Origin: Gemmataceae bacterium
GTDB lineage: Bacteria > Planctomycetota > Planctomycetia > Gemmatales > Gemmataceae
Direction of reading: 5' to 3'
DNA length: 57,069 nucleotides
NCBI GenBank assembly: GCA_009697105.1
Contig: SIAQ01000018.1
Span: forward strand, 1 to 57,069
Positions 47,232 through 55,831 of this stretch are shown in pieces. A model generated the notes under the pieces. That model ran no database searches, had not been told where the DNA came from, and was given only the letters and a program-made list of their open reading frames with translations. How positions within the stretch are numbered: position 1 is the first letter of the stretch; each line of letters begins with the position of its first letter. A program made the translations under genes and the position numbers.

Positions 47232-48593
47232 ATGCGCCAATCACTCCTTTCTCGCCGAAACCTTCTCCAGCTCGGCGGCGTCGGTATGCTGGGTTTGAGC
47301 CTGCCCAACTTGCTACACGCCACAGCCAATACGCGCGAGCCTGGTCGGCGGCGCGGCGAGAAATCGTGCATCTTCATCGTGCAATACGGCGGGGCCAGCC
47401 ATCACGACAGCTGGGATATCAAACCCGATGCACCCGACGACATTCGCGGACCGTATCGCCCGATCGCGACCAGCGTGCCCGGCACGCAAATCGGCGAACT
47501 GATGCCCAAGCTCGCCAGCCTCGCACATCGCTATACACTCATTCGCTCGATGACCCATTCGAACGGCGGGCACGACGGCGGCATGCACATCTGCATGACC
47601 GGACATGCCGCGCCGACGGTTGACACGCCCTACTTCGGCTCGGTCGTCGCCAAAGTCAGGCCATCGACTGCGAACATGCCGTCTTATGTTTGGCTGCAAA
47701 ACCTCGCCGGCGATGTGCAACCGCGCTACCTCACCGGCGGCTTCCTCGGCGCATCCTATAGCCCACTCCGCGTCGGCACCGACATGGACAACCCCGCCGA
47801 GCCTGGCTTCCGCGTTCGCGCTTTTGACACGCCGATCGACATCTCGCCTGAGCGCATGAGGCAGCGCTTGCAACTCATGCAGCGAGCCGAACCGTCGCTG
47901 GCGCCCACGAGTCCGTCAGCCAATTCGATGCAGATGTTCCAGGAACGCGCTGTCGATCTCGTCACCGGTCCGCAGGCACGGCGAGCGTTCGATCTCGAAA
48001 TGGAATCGACGCGCATGCGCGATCGTTACGGTCGTCATGCCATTGGCCAAAATCTGCTGATGGCCCGACGGCTCATCGAATCGGGCGTGCGTCTCGTCAG
48101 CGTCACCGCCTGGGCGGGCCTGCCGCCGGGCGAACGCTTTCGCAATGTGCAGACATGGGACATGCACGGCAACGGTGCGGGCCTAGGCAGCATCTTCGGC
48201 ACCGGCGCGTTCGGCCTCGGCTGGGCGTTGCCGAACGTCGATCAATCGGTGTCCGCGCTGCTCGAAGATCTGGAAGTTCGCGGCATGCTGGAGGACACGC
48301 TGGTCGTCATGGTCGGCGAGTTTGGCCGCACTCCGCGCATTACCAACGGCGGGCGCGATCATTGGCCTGCGGTTTACTCTGCGATGTTGGCCGGCGGTGG
48401 CATCCGTGGCGGTTACGTGCATGGTTCCTCGGATCGGCAGGGCGGCTATGTGCGTGACGCCGGCGTTCGGCCCGAAGCGTTCGGCGCGACGCTGTTCCAC
48501 GCGCTCGGCATCCCGCCGGAGACACGCCTCAGCCCCGATGGCTTCACTCGCCCCGCGAGCACCGGCCAACCGGTGATGAGTCTGTTTGCGTGA
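47232..48593 (+). CDS. DUF1501 family protein with Tat-type signal
   Basis: From the ATG at 47232 this is 453 residues. The N-terminus (SRRNLLQLGGVGMLGLSLP) is a twin-arginine-type signal. DUF1501 blocks follow: FIVQYGGASHHDSWDIKPDA, a GMHICMTGHA segment, LLMARRLIESGVRLVSVTAW and VVMVGEFGRTPR with GGRDHWPAV. It is a distant paralogue of the protein at 2910-4334. No DUF1549 gene is adjacent; the nearest is at 37809-39428, with the propeller lipoproteins and kinase-WD40 between. An upstream TTG at 47220 is possible but less likely. It is probably exported. Confidence 0.92.
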   Translation: MRQSLLSRRNLLQLGGVGMLGLSLPNLLHATANTREPGRRRGEKSCIFIVQYGGASHHDSWDIKPDAPDDIRGPYRPIATSVPGTQIGELMPKLASLAHRYTLIRSMTHSNGGHDGGMHICMTGHAAPTVDTPYFGSVVAKVRPSTANMPSYVWLQNLAGDVQPRYLTGGFLGASYSPLRVGTDMDNPAEPGFRVRAFDTPIDISPERMRQRLQLMQRAEPSLAPTSPSANSMQMFQERAVDLVTGPQARRAFDLEMESTRMRDRYGRHAIGQNLLMARRLIESGVRLVSVTAWAGLPPGERFRNVQTWDMHGNGAGLGSIFGTGAFGLGWALPNVDQSVSALLEDLEVRGMLEDTLVVMVGEFGRTPRITNGGRDHWPAVYSAMLAGGGIRGGYVHGSSDRQGGYVRDAGVRPEAFGATLFHALGIPPETRLSPDGFTRPASTGQPVMSLFA

Positions 48594-48658
48594 GGTTTGT
48601 CGGCCTGGTCAATTATTGAGAGTCGTCAGGAAATCGGCAATCGCAAGCCCGTGAGTTC

Positions 48659-49663
48659 CTACGCCGCAGGGTTTTTGCGTGCGAGTTTGAGCAGGAATCG
48701 CTCGAATTGCATGCGTGGCGCCAACACGCTGTTGCCTCGCAAATCCATGTTCAGTTGCAACAACCAATCGAAGAGCTTGTCCAACCGGCGTCGGCCGAGG
48801 TGACGCAGCTGTTCTTCCGCGGATTTGACGGCGAATGGCGGGACGCCCGCTTGCGCCAACGCCGCACCGAGTGATGAACCCAGCGACGCCAGCCGGCCTG
48901 CCTGCGCCAACCGCCGAAGCTGCATGCTGAACGCACCGATGACGCGCATCGGCTCCTCGCCTTGATCGAATAGCCGATCGAGAATCGCCAACGCGCCTTT
49001 GACATTGCCGGCGGCGATGGCGTCGAAGATTTTGAAGATATCCGCCGCCCGGTTGTTGCCCACCAGACGATCGACATCGGGTACATCGATCTTCGAATTC
49101 TTGCCCACGTAAATCGACAGCTTCAGCAACTCCTGATCGAGCAACCCCATCTCCGGGCCGACGTGATCGACGAGCAGATTCGCCGCCGGCGTCGGCAGCT
49201 GCTTTTGATACTCGGTAACGGCCCATTCGGCACACCACTGGGCCATCTTGTACGCGGGCGGGGCCTTGCAGGCGATCGTCGCGGCATTGTCGATCAGTTT
49301 CGCCAGGCGCGTGTTGGCCGCCCAGGTCTTGACATCGAGAATGAGTAGACTCGTCTCGGGCAATCGCAGCAGACGCGTCTCGAGTTCGGTGCGGTACTTC
49401 GTGACGAACGGATCCGCGTTCTCGACGAGCACGACGCGCTTCGGATCGAAAAACGGCACCGTCTCCAGATCGTCGAATACTTCCGCAAATGTTGTCTTAT
49501 CGCCGGCGCGAACGGACACCGACTGCTCGTCGGCATCCTCGCCGAGCGCACGCTTGCGGAGTACGCGGATCACTCGACGTTTGAGGAACGGCTCGTCGCC
49601 ATACACGATGTAAAGCGAGCCGAGCTTGGATTTGGAGTTAGCGAGAAAAGGAAGGGCGTCCAT
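48659..49663 (-). CDS. holA: DNA polymerase III subunit delta
   Basis: From the ATG at 49663 this is 334 residues. Its N-terminal YIVYGDEPFLKRRVIRVLRK is the HolA signature region, followed by LETVPFFDPKRVVLVENADPF and the middle AEWAVTEYQKQLPTPAANLLVDHVG with NLLDQELLKL-like GLLDQELLKLSIYVG. The C-terminal helical domain has AADIFKIFDAIAAGNVKGAL and MQLRRLAQ. Delta opens the sliding clamp as part of the clamp loader. The frame start at 49705 was rejected because its 14 extra residues derive from the adjoining repeat. It converges with the DUF1501 gene. Confidence 0.93.
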   Translation of the reverse strand: MDALPFLANSKSKLGSLYIVYGDEPFLKRRVIRVLRKRALGEDADEQSVSVRAGDKTTFAEVFDDLETVPFFDPKRVVLVENADPFVTKYRTELETRLLRLPETSLLILDVKTWAANTRLAKLIDNAATIACKAPPAYKMAQWCAEWAVTEYQKQLPTPAANLLVDHVGPEMGLLDQELLKLSIYVGKNSKIDVPDVDRLVGNNRAADIFKIFDAIAAGNVKGALAILDRLFDQGEEPMRVIGAFSMQLRRLAQAGRLASLGSSLGAALAQAGVPPFAVKSAEEQLRHLGRRRLDKLFDWLLQLNMDLRGNSVLAPRMQFERFLLKLARKNPAA

Positions 49664-49683
49664 GTGCGATCTCGTCCTGTTTT

Positions 49684-49737
49684 CCGCTTGCGGCTTAGCG
49701 CTCAAGTGGATTCATCCGAGCGCTAAGCCGCAAGCGG
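49684..49737. repeat. Palindromic repeat, CCGCTTGCGGCTTAGCGCTC family
   Basis: Inverted arms lie between the holA start and the 3' end of the toroid-repeat gene. Confidence 0.85.
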
Positions 49738-49754
49738 CAATCAAAGGCGGCACG

Positions 49755-50897
49755 TTATTTCGGCCGGCAGTAGTTCAGCGTCATCAGGGCGTAGCCGGTG
49801 ACGAGGTTTTCGTCAGCTTCCATCCAGTTGGCGGCGGAGTTGGCGAAGCTGCCATCGGGGCGTTGGCGTTTGGCGATTGCGTGGGTGATGTCCTTGCGCC
49901 AGTCGTGTTTGACGCCTTTGCTATCGATGACGTGGTCGATGCCAAGTGCGTCGAGGCTTTTGGCCATGGTGTTGTAATAGTAAAAAAGGCCCCACTGGGA
50001 ACGGACCTCGGGCATGCCGGGGTTTTTGTCGACGGTGTAGTTCGCCTGAATCCATTCGACCGCTTTCTTGACGCGCGGATCGTCTTTGGTGACGCCGCAA
50101 TAGATCATGCTCTTGATGCCGGCGTAGGTCATGCTGCCATAGCCGGGCAGGGCGCCGTTGTCGAGCGGGGCATCGACGACTTTGGTGGCCCCGCCGGTCG
50201 CGCCAGTGTAGATGAAGCTGCCGTCGTCGATGAGCTTGGCCCAGGGGCGGTCGTTGGTTTCGCCTTTGATATTTTGGCAACGGCTGACAAAGAGCAGGGC
50301 TTTCTTATACGCGGGATCATTAGGCGAGACGCCGGCGGATTTGAGGGCGTCGAGGAACATCTGCGTGTTGGATAGATCAGGGCGCGATTTGCTGTCGTAG
50401 CCGGCGCCGCCGAAGAAGTCACTCGATTGGTCCTTTCCGTCGTCCTCGTCCCATTGGAGTTTTTTGAGAAAGGCGACGGCATCGCCGATGATCGCCTTGT
50501 ACTTGTCGTCCTGCTTCGCTTCAACCAGTGCCATGACGTTGATGCTCGTGACATAGTTGAGCAGCTGGACCTTGGGGTCCTTGCCGGCGATATGTTTCTT
50601 CTCCGTATTGACGAGACCTTCGATGTAGCTGAGGGCCTTCTTACCCGTAGGATCCTGTGGCGTGGCCTGGCCGGTTTTCAGAAGGCCGGTGAGGACGATG
50701 CCCGTGACGCCCGGCGTCTTGTCGGTGCTCCAACCGCCGTTCTTGTCTTGCGTGCCACGCACATACTTGGCGGCGTTCTGCACGACGGCATCCCACGCCG
50801 CCTGGGTCGGACCGATTTTGGTTTGGCCGGCGGTTACGACGTGAACCGTTGCCGCGAGCGCGATGCATGCGGTGATTGCAGCAAGTATGGTTTTCAT
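49755..50897 (-). CDS. Secreted prenyltransferase/squalene-cyclase-type toroid-repeat protein
   Basis: The 380-residue protein has a signal peptide (about residues 1-23, VHVVTAGQ). It contains repeats of the alpha-alpha toroid type seen in squalene-hopene cyclase and prenyltransferase beta subunits: NAAKYVRGTQDKNGGW, GDAVAFLKKLQWDEDDG, KALLFVSRCQNIKGE, KKAVEWIQANYTVDKNPGMP and THAIAKRQRPDGSFANSA. No DxDD cyclase motif was found, and it is exported, so it is unlikely to be a cyclase. Planctomycete genomes have several such proteins of unknown function. Its upstream region carries two palindromes. Confidence 0.88.
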   Translation of the reverse strand: MKTILAAITACIALAATVHVVTAGQTKIGPTQAAWDAVVQNAAKYVRGTQDKNGGWSTDKTPGVTGIVLTGLLKTGQATPQDPTGKKALSYIEGLVNTEKKHIAGKDPKVQLLNYVTSINVMALVEAKQDDKYKAIIGDAVAFLKKLQWDEDDGKDQSSDFFGGAGYDSKSRPDLSNTQMFLDALKSAGVSPNDPAYKKALLFVSRCQNIKGETNDRPWAKLIDDGSFIYTGATGGATKVVDAPLDNGALPGYGSMTYAGIKSMIYCGVTKDDPRVKKAVEWIQANYTVDKNPGMPEVRSQWGLFYYYNTMAKSLDALGIDHVIDSKGVKHDWRKDITHAIAKRQRPDGSFANSAANWMEADENLVTGYALMTLNYCRPK

Positions 50898-50914
50898 TAT
50901 TGGCGTCCTCGTCT

Positions 50915-50939
50915 ATATAGCCCGCCATTAATGGCGGGT
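50915..50939. repeat. Short AGCCCGCCATTAATGGCGGG palindrome
   Basis: A short hairpin just upstream of the toroid-repeat gene, related to the repeat at 7775-7834. Confidence 0.6.
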
Positions 50940-50956
50940 ATTTTCAGGGAATATTC

Positions 50957-51038
50957 AAGCCCAGGGGTGAGGTACTCCGAACCCTTGGGATCATCCCAGC
51001 GCGATCCCAGAGGTTCGGAGTACCTCACCTCTGGGCTT
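50957..51038. repeat. Palindromic repeat, CCCAGGGGTGAGG family
   Basis: Two inverted arms occupy the gap between the HEAT gene stop (51053) and the toroid-repeat gene start. Confidence 0.85.
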
Positions 51039-51052
51039 TTCTACGTTCTTTC

Positions 51053-52969
51053 TCACTCCCCGCCGCGAATCGCTTTCACGGCCCGGCGGACCTCTTCGTT
51101 ATACGGCAGATTACCTTCGGGTGGCGCAGGATCGTTCAGCATTTCGAGCAACCGTGGCAGCGCCGCCTTGGCGTCGGGGCCGATCTTGGCCAGGGCCCGA
51201 ATCGCCTCGATTCGGGCCGAGGTGCGTTCACCCTCCGGCAGAACCCAGATAGTGCCGAAGGTGTCGAGGTGCATTGCCTGGTCCACGAATTTCGGGTCCA
51301 GCACGCGCATCAGAAGAGGAACCGCCTCTTTCGCCTCTTTGCCAAGGCTACCAGCAGCACGCGCGGCGGCGGCAAAGGCGCGGTACTCACGATTGGCGAG
51401 CGTATCGAGAATAAATGGCAGCGCTTTCTGGGGCATGCCAATGTCCGCCAGCGTCAGCTTCATGAGGACACGAAGTGCATTAACTTTGTCGCGTCGGTTC
51501 CGCTCCCGGTTACGTTCGCCATCGATTTCTTTCGGCGGATTTTTGTCGAAACGCTCTCTCTCAATCAGCAAGTCGATGATCACGTCGCCACAACTCGCCG
51601 CCCCGGGGCCGATCGAACGGCAGGCGTCAAGGAGAACGCGCACCAGCTCTGGGTTGGTCGTGGCATCCGTGCGTTTGAGCGCCTTGGCGAGCGCCGGCAC
51701 GGCCGACTTTCCAGACGGACCAGATCGCTTCAGGTGGATGGCCGCGAGATCTCGGCCGTAGGGATCAATATCGCCAAGACGGTCGGCGAGCACGGCGACG
51801 ATACGCTCATTCTTGGCGTCCAATTTCGCCACTGCCGCGACGGCTTCCCGATTGACGGCGATGATCGCATCGTGCCTCCCCGCATCGTTCGGACCGAGCG
51901 GCTTGCCCAGCGCGTCGAACATCGCCTTCGCCGCTTGCGGATCACTGGCTCCCGCATGGCCCAATGTGCGCACCATCACGCAACGGAGGTAAGTCGGCAG
52001 GTCTTCGCCAAGCGCTTGCAAGAGCAGCGGGACCGTGAAGTCGGCTTTAGGCCCGGCGTTCTGAATCGCCGTCAATGTCGGGTAGGCGCCATCCGCATCG
52101 TTCCATTCAATGCGGGTCATTTTCTTGAGCATCGCCAACGACGGCTCCGGCATCGCCTTGACTTTGCCAAGGGCGTGAAATGCTTTCAGTTGAGTTCTTA
52201 CGTCCGTGTCCTTGAGATGTTTTTGGATGGCCGGCACCGCTTCTTTCGCGGCCGGCCCCATCGCCCCCAGGGCATCGAGCAGGTTCCAAATGCCTTCTTC
52301 CCCAACGCCGCTCAACTTCAGATAGGCGGTGTAGGCCGTGACCACCTCGGGCGTCACGTAGCCAATCTCGTGGAGTGATTTAACGGCCGCGTTGCGAATG
52401 TAATATATCTCCGAATTCTTGAAGAGATGGAAGAGCTTTTCGGCCGCCGGCCTGGCCTTGGGTCCGAAATAACCCAATCGGTTTACGGCATAGTACCTGA
52501 GCGTTTTGCGATCTTGGTAATCCAACAGCTTTGTCAAGACCGCGACCATTTCTTCGGCAGGCATCTTCCAATCAGATAACTTGACGAAGGCCGCGATCTG
52601 CTTTTCCTCATCGACGCCATCCGCGAGATTGGCCAGGATGTCTTGAAGCTCCGCCGCCAATCGCTTTTCTTCCGCTTGCCTGACGATCTCGGCAAACTTC
52701 CGGCGCACCGCCTCCTCGGGATCAGCGCCAAGCGAGCGGGCAGTGAAGCCGAGGAAGGCCGCGATCGCAAGGATGCCGACGGCTGCAATGAGATTATACC
52801 GCTGACGGGTGAGATTGACGCATTTCCGAGCCGCGACCGTAAGGGAGCGGCCGACATAATCCGCACGGGATCCTGTCGGCCGCTCCCTTACGGTCGCGGC
52901 TCGGAAATGTTTTGATCGGTTCGCAAAAGCGACAATTTCTACCGTGCGAAGTATAGTTCTCGGTTTCAT
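51053..52969 (-). CDS. HEAT-repeat protein whose signal-peptide region carries a repeat element
   Basis: From the ATG at 52969 this is 638 residues. The mature part is a long HEAT solenoid (PEEAVRRKFAEIVRQAEEKR; YYIRNAAVKSLHEIGYVTPE; RTQLKAFHALGKVKAMPEPS; EAIRALAKIGPDAKAALPRL). The start reads MKPR, then ~55 codons of repeat element (including FRAATVRERPTGSRADYV), then LIAAVGILAIAAFLGFTARS, a signal-peptide core. Without the element the N-terminus would be a normal signal peptide. The frame also stays open to a GTG at 53026. Whether the extended form is still exported is unknown. The function is probably protein binding. Confidence 0.8.
   Translation of the reverse strand: MKPRTILRTVEIVAFANRSKHFRAATVRERPTGSRADYVGRSLTVAARKCVNLTRQRYNLIAAVGILAIAAFLGFTARSLGADPEEAVRRKFAEIVRQAEEKRLAAELQDILANLADGVDEEKQIAAFVKLSDWKMPAEEMVAVLTKLLDYQDRKTLRYYAVNRLGYFGPKARPAAEKLFHLFKNSEIYYIRNAAVKSLHEIGYVTPEVVTAYTAYLKLSGVGEEGIWNLLDALGAMGPAAKEAVPAIQKHLKDTDVRTQLKAFHALGKVKAMPEPSLAMLKKMTRIEWNDADGAYPTLTAIQNAGPKADFTVPLLLQALGEDLPTYLRCVMVRTLGHAGASDPQAAKAMFDALGKPLGPNDAGRHDAIIAVNREAVAAVAKLDAKNERIVAVLADRLGDIDPYGRDLAAIHLKRSGPSGKSAVPALAKALKRTDATTNPELVRVLLDACRSIGPGAASCGDVIIDLLIERERFDKNPPKEIDGERNRERNRRDKVNALRVLMKLTLADIGMPQKALPFILDTLANREYRAFAAAARAAGSLGKEAKEAVPLLMRVLDPKFVDQAMHLDTFGTIWVLPEGERTSARIEAIRALAKIGPDAKAALPRLLEMLNDPAPPEGNLPYNEEVRRAVKAIRGGE
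52793..52957. mobile_element. TATAC-family palindromic MITE-like element (copy 3), inside a CDS
   Basis: The 165-bp element has ends ATTATACC and AGTATAGT and a perfect 36-bp inverted repeat (52821-52856 with 52874-52909, 17-base loop). Its length and core match 44771-44933. Because 165 is divisible by three and no stop occurs on the minus strand, the host gene frame stays open. Confidence 0.8.
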
Positions 52970-53192
52970 TGCAGCGTTCGCTTCTGGAAGAGCCATTGGG
53001 GAATCGCCAGGCCGTGTGTCGTACACTCCGCAAAAGGAGTGCCGTCGCCTCTGTTTATTCTAGCGGAAGTTAACGCGAGATGTATAGTTCAATCATGCAA
53101 CGAGTTGCAGCGAATCGCCGAATCCGATCGCGGCCTGTTCGATGACGAAGATCAAACCAGATGTGATGAGAAAATGCGCAGCAAAAAAAACG

Positions 53193-53246
53193 CCGCTTGC
53201 GGCTTGGCGCTCAAATGGGAGGTTCTGAGCGCTAAGCCGCAAGCGG
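53193..53246. repeat. Palindromic repeat, CCGCTTGCGGCTTGGCGCTC family
   Basis: Inverted arms lie about 30 bases downstream of the groES stop, and the repeat may serve as its terminator. The rest of 53027-53276 shows no gene. Confidence 0.85.
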
Positions 53247-53276
53247 GGATTCGGGAAGTTACTATTCGCTGTTTAC

Positions 53277-53564
53277 TTACTCGATGATCGCCAGGATATC
53301 GTCTTCGGACATAATGAGGTAGTCTTCACTATCGACCTGGACTTCGTTACCGGCATAGTTGGAGAAGAGAACCCGATCGCCTTCTTTCACCAGAAAAGCG
53401 GCGCGTTTGCCGGTCTCAAGCAGACGGCCATCGCCAAGGCTGAGGACTTTGCCCTGACGTGGCTTTTCTTTGGCGGTATCAGGCAGCAGGATGCCGCCGG
53501 CGGTCTTTTCCTCGGCTTCAACGCGTTTGACCAGAATTTTGTCGTTTAGGGGAATAACTTTCAT
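53277..53564 (-). CDS. groES: Co-chaperonin GroES
   Basis: The 95-residue protein is full length: it begins MKVIPLNDKILVKRVEAEEK, has the mobile loop TAGGILLPDTAKEKP, and ends with SEDYLIMSEDDILAIIE. GroES caps the GroEL chamber during protein folding in the cytoplasm. A GAAAGG site lies upstream of the ATG. groEL does not follow: the next gene on this strand is the HEAT gene beyond a palindromic repeat. This is therefore a stand-alone groES, as known in organisms with several chaperonin loci. Direct repeats of a TAGCAC-containing decamer lie upstream. Confidence 0.96.
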   Translation of the reverse strand: MKVIPLNDKILVKRVEAEEKTAGGILLPDTAKEKPRQGKVLSLGDGRLLETGKRAAFLVKEGDRVLFSNYAGNEVQVDSEDYLIMSEDDILAIIE

Positions 53565-53585
53565 ATCTGCCGACCTTTCAAATCA

Positions 53586-53616
53586 AATGGTGCTACTTGT
53601 GAATGGTGCTATTGTA
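53586..53616 (-). promoter_or_regulatory. Possible groES promoter/operator: direct TAGCACCATT repeats
   Basis: On the minus strand TAGCACCATT occurs twice (53611-53602 and 53595-53586), 16 bases apart start to start, immediately after TACAAT, a possible -10. TAGCAC resembles half of the HrcA operator CIRCE, but the copies are direct rather than inverted, so this is only a candidate site. Confidence 0.3.
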
Positions 53617-53649
53617 TTAGGAGATTCGTTCAGTGTTTCGGATTAAGGT

Positions 53650-54069
53650 TCACCCAGCGTCTTTATCTTCGCTTTCGATCATCTGTTGGTAGGCTTTCAG
53701 AGCTCGCAGGATCGTGAAAAGCAGCATGCTCTTGCTGACTGGCTTTGGGATGACGCTGTACGCCCGCACCTGAAACGCTTGCTGGATCACTTCTTGCGTC
53801 GCATTGGCTGTCACGAGGATGCAAGGCAATAGCGCGTTGATTTGGTGAACCAAATGCACCGCTTCGAGTCCTGTAAGCCTTGGCATCTGCACGTCAAACA
53901 GGGCGAGGTGGATCACTTCGCATTGTACGATTTCCAGAGCTTCCTCGCCGGAGGACGCCAACACCGTGCGATAGCCTTCCGGTTCGACGATTTCGCGCAG
54001 CGTTTCGCGGCATTCGTCGTCGTCGTCGGCGATCAAAATCGATAATGGCGTGTTCATGGCTGCGGTCAT
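53650..54069 (-). CDS. Single-domain response regulator (CheY-like)
   Basis: The 139-residue protein from the ATG at 54069 is a receiver domain only: acidic pocket ILIADDDDECRETL, the phosphoacceptor Asp in LALFDVQMPRLTGLEA, the conserved Thr/Ser region ILVTANA, and Lys in VIPKPVSKSMLL. GGAAGGAG lies 7 bases before the ATG, which decides this start over a GTG two codons earlier. There is no output domain, so it probably relays phosphate to, or binds, another protein. No histidine kinase is nearby. Its gene is followed by groES at a distance of about 85 bp. Confidence 0.93.
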   Translation of the reverse strand: MTAAMNTPLSILIADDDDECRETLREIVEPEGYRTVLASSGEEALEIVQCEVIHLALFDVQMPRLTGLEAVHLVHQINALLPCILVTANATQEVIQQAFQVRAYSVIPKPVSKSMLLFTILRALKAYQQMIESEDKDAG

Positions 54070-54157
54070 CGCCACTCTCCTTCCGCGGATCCGTCCGTGT
54101 TAGAAGCATCCCGCGCTAGCACATTGGGCTAACGTTAGGAATTTTGATACGTGGTAC

Positions 54158-54607
54158 TCAAGGTCCATCCGCGTGCCACGGTTTCTTAGATTCCCTACGC
54201 AAGGCGAGCAATGAAACGGTGATGAACAGAATTCTCATTGCAAAATTCATACCGTGCAAGAAATTGGCAGGGTAGATACCGTAACGTATTGGTATATATG
54301 AACCATACGCCGACAAAAAACGCAAGCCCATCTCTGGTGATAACGCGCCTCCCTGCCAAAAAATGATGTATCCTGTCAGTCTGGCGGGGCTGGTAGAACC
54401 TATCCGAGTCCTCATAGTTTGCATGAATAGAGTAGATAGTGCCAATGACGCAACCGACAGAAAAATAAAATCCTCGTTCCCACGCAGGAGCTTCGGAACG
54501 AGGGCGTATTGGCTTTTGTTGGTTGCGTCGAGAAATGAGTAAAACAGAAAAATAAAAAAGAATGGCTCGTTTGGGGCGAAAGGGAAGTTCGGTTTTTCGC
54601 GATACAT
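54158..54607 (-). CDS. Doubtful hydrophobic ORF in an AT-richer segment
   Basis: This 149-residue ORF contains hydrophobic stretches (PFFFIFLFYSF; FLSVASLALSTLFM; MRILFITVSLLAL) and could be a membrane protein or the remnant of one. Part of it (ALVPKLLRGNE) is encoded by a GTTCC/GGAAC palindrome of the kind found in planctomycete repeats, which weakens the case. Base composition of 54120-54720 is clearly more AT-rich than its neighbours. No family is recognised and there is no good ribosome-binding site. Confidence 0.25.
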   Translation of the reverse strand: MYREKPNFPFAPNEPFFFIFLFYSFLDATNKSQYALVPKLLRGNEDFIFLSVASLALSTLFMQTMRTRIGSTSPARLTGYIIFWQGGALSPEMGLRFLSAYGSYIPIRYGIYPANFLHGMNFAMRILFITVSLLALRRESKKPWHADGP

Positions 54608-54735
54608 TGATGAAAGTCTTGACTTTTTCCTAACGCCTTCATGACGGAGAGCTAAAGTGTCGATGTAATAATCGGATTTGCTGCTATAGTCCGCGCGATT
54701 CGCCAGATTAGCCGCGGAAAACTCAAAGGATATTT

Positions 54736-55827
54736 ATGCGTCGCACTTCGGTGTCAAAACTGCTGTTGGCGTTAGCGCTGAGTATCTGCGGGCCGACGGT
54801 CGTCTTTGCGCAACTCGAACCGAAGTTGGACCCGATCGTCATTGACCTGCCGATGGTCGTGCCGGTTCCCGCAGTAATAGATCCGAATATTCCGAATCCC
54901 GTCTTTCGTATGCCGCCCGCCGACCCGGCGATTCCCGCTCCGAAATTTGAACTCCCGGTCAGCCCCAACACAGGCCTGCCGCGTCCGGAAGTAGCGCCGG
55001 AGTACAATGCCCACGCGATGGCCGTGCTGGCGTTTAACAGCAGCAATTACACCGATCCGCGCTACATCGCCAATTCGTACCATCCCGACGACATGGGCGT
55101 CTGGGAAATTCTGCGCGACAGCGGCAAAGAGCAAACGTCGAGGCTGCTGCAGGACTTCAAGAATTTTTACTTGTCCGAAAACATGTTCTACGTTGCCGGC
55201 GCGGTCGCCCTCGCCGCCCCGATCGCCAACTCGCAGATGGATCAACGATTCCGCGACTGGTACCAAAAGCAAGGCCGGACGAAACAAGCCGATGATGCCG
55301 CTCTCTTCGTCAAAAACTTCGGCGAATTCAAGTACGCGATTCCCGGTTATTTGGCCATGTCACTCAGCGGACGCCTGTTTTCCGATCATCCGTTCATGAC
55401 GCCGATCGGTGAATTCGGCGATCGCGGCTTGCGGGCGTTGGCCGTCGGCGCGCCGATGGTCGGTGTTTTGCAATACGGTCTCGGTGCGTCCAGGCCGGGA
55501 TCGCAAGATTCGCGCTGGCATCCATTCAGCGGCGCCAGCAACTCGGCATCGGGTCACACCTTTGTCGGCGCTGTGCCGTTCTTGACCGCCGCCAGCATGG
55601 TGGAATCGAAGACGCTGAAGGTGCTGCTCATCGCCGGCTCGATGGCGACCGGGTGGTCGCGCATACATACCGACGATCACTACCTGGCCCAGACTATTTT
55701 GGGATGGTCGATGGCTTACCTAGCCGTCGAAGCCATCAGTCGCACCGAAGATCAACGTGGCAAGATGCGCATCGTGCCTCTTATCACGCCCAACGGAGGC
55801 GGCATGGGCGTTGAGTTCCGCTATTGA
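54736..55827 (+). CDS. Secreted PAP2-family phosphatase
   Basis: The 363-residue protein has a signal peptide (about residues 1-25, TVVFAQ) and a Pro-rich linker (PKLDPIVIDLPMVVPVPAVI). The PAP2 domain has its three motifs: GLGASRPG (motif 1, R-P), SASGHTF (motif 2, the His acid-base) and SRIHTDDHYLAQ (motif 3, the catalytic His). A few weak hydrophobic stretches are present, but the protein appears mainly exported or anchored. PAP2 enzymes dephosphorylate lipid phosphates or similar substrates. It ends in GMGVEFRY, resembling an outer-membrane-type C-terminal aromatic residue. It stands alone; a palindrome follows the stop. Confidence 0.9.
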   Translation: MRRTSVSKLLLALALSICGPTVVFAQLEPKLDPIVIDLPMVVPVPAVIDPNIPNPVFRMPPADPAIPAPKFELPVSPNTGLPRPEVAPEYNAHAMAVLAFNSSNYTDPRYIANSYHPDDMGVWEILRDSGKEQTSRLLQDFKNFYLSENMFYVAGAVALAAPIANSQMDQRFRDWYQKQGRTKQADDAALFVKNFGEFKYAIPGYLAMSLSGRLFSDHPFMTPIGEFGDRGLRALAVGAPMVGVLQYGLGASRPGSQDSRWHPFSGASNSASGHTFVGAVPFLTAASMVESKTLKVLLIAGSMATGWSRIHTDDHYLAQTILGWSMAYLAVEAISRTEDQRGKMRIVPLITPNGGGMGVEFRY

Positions 55828-55831
55828 GCCA

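Noticed and set aside
53586..53616. Canonical CIRCE element upstream of groES
   Set aside because: CIRCE needs inverted TTAGCACTC/GAGTGCTAA arms. Here the copies are direct, so only a weak regulatory candidate is listed.
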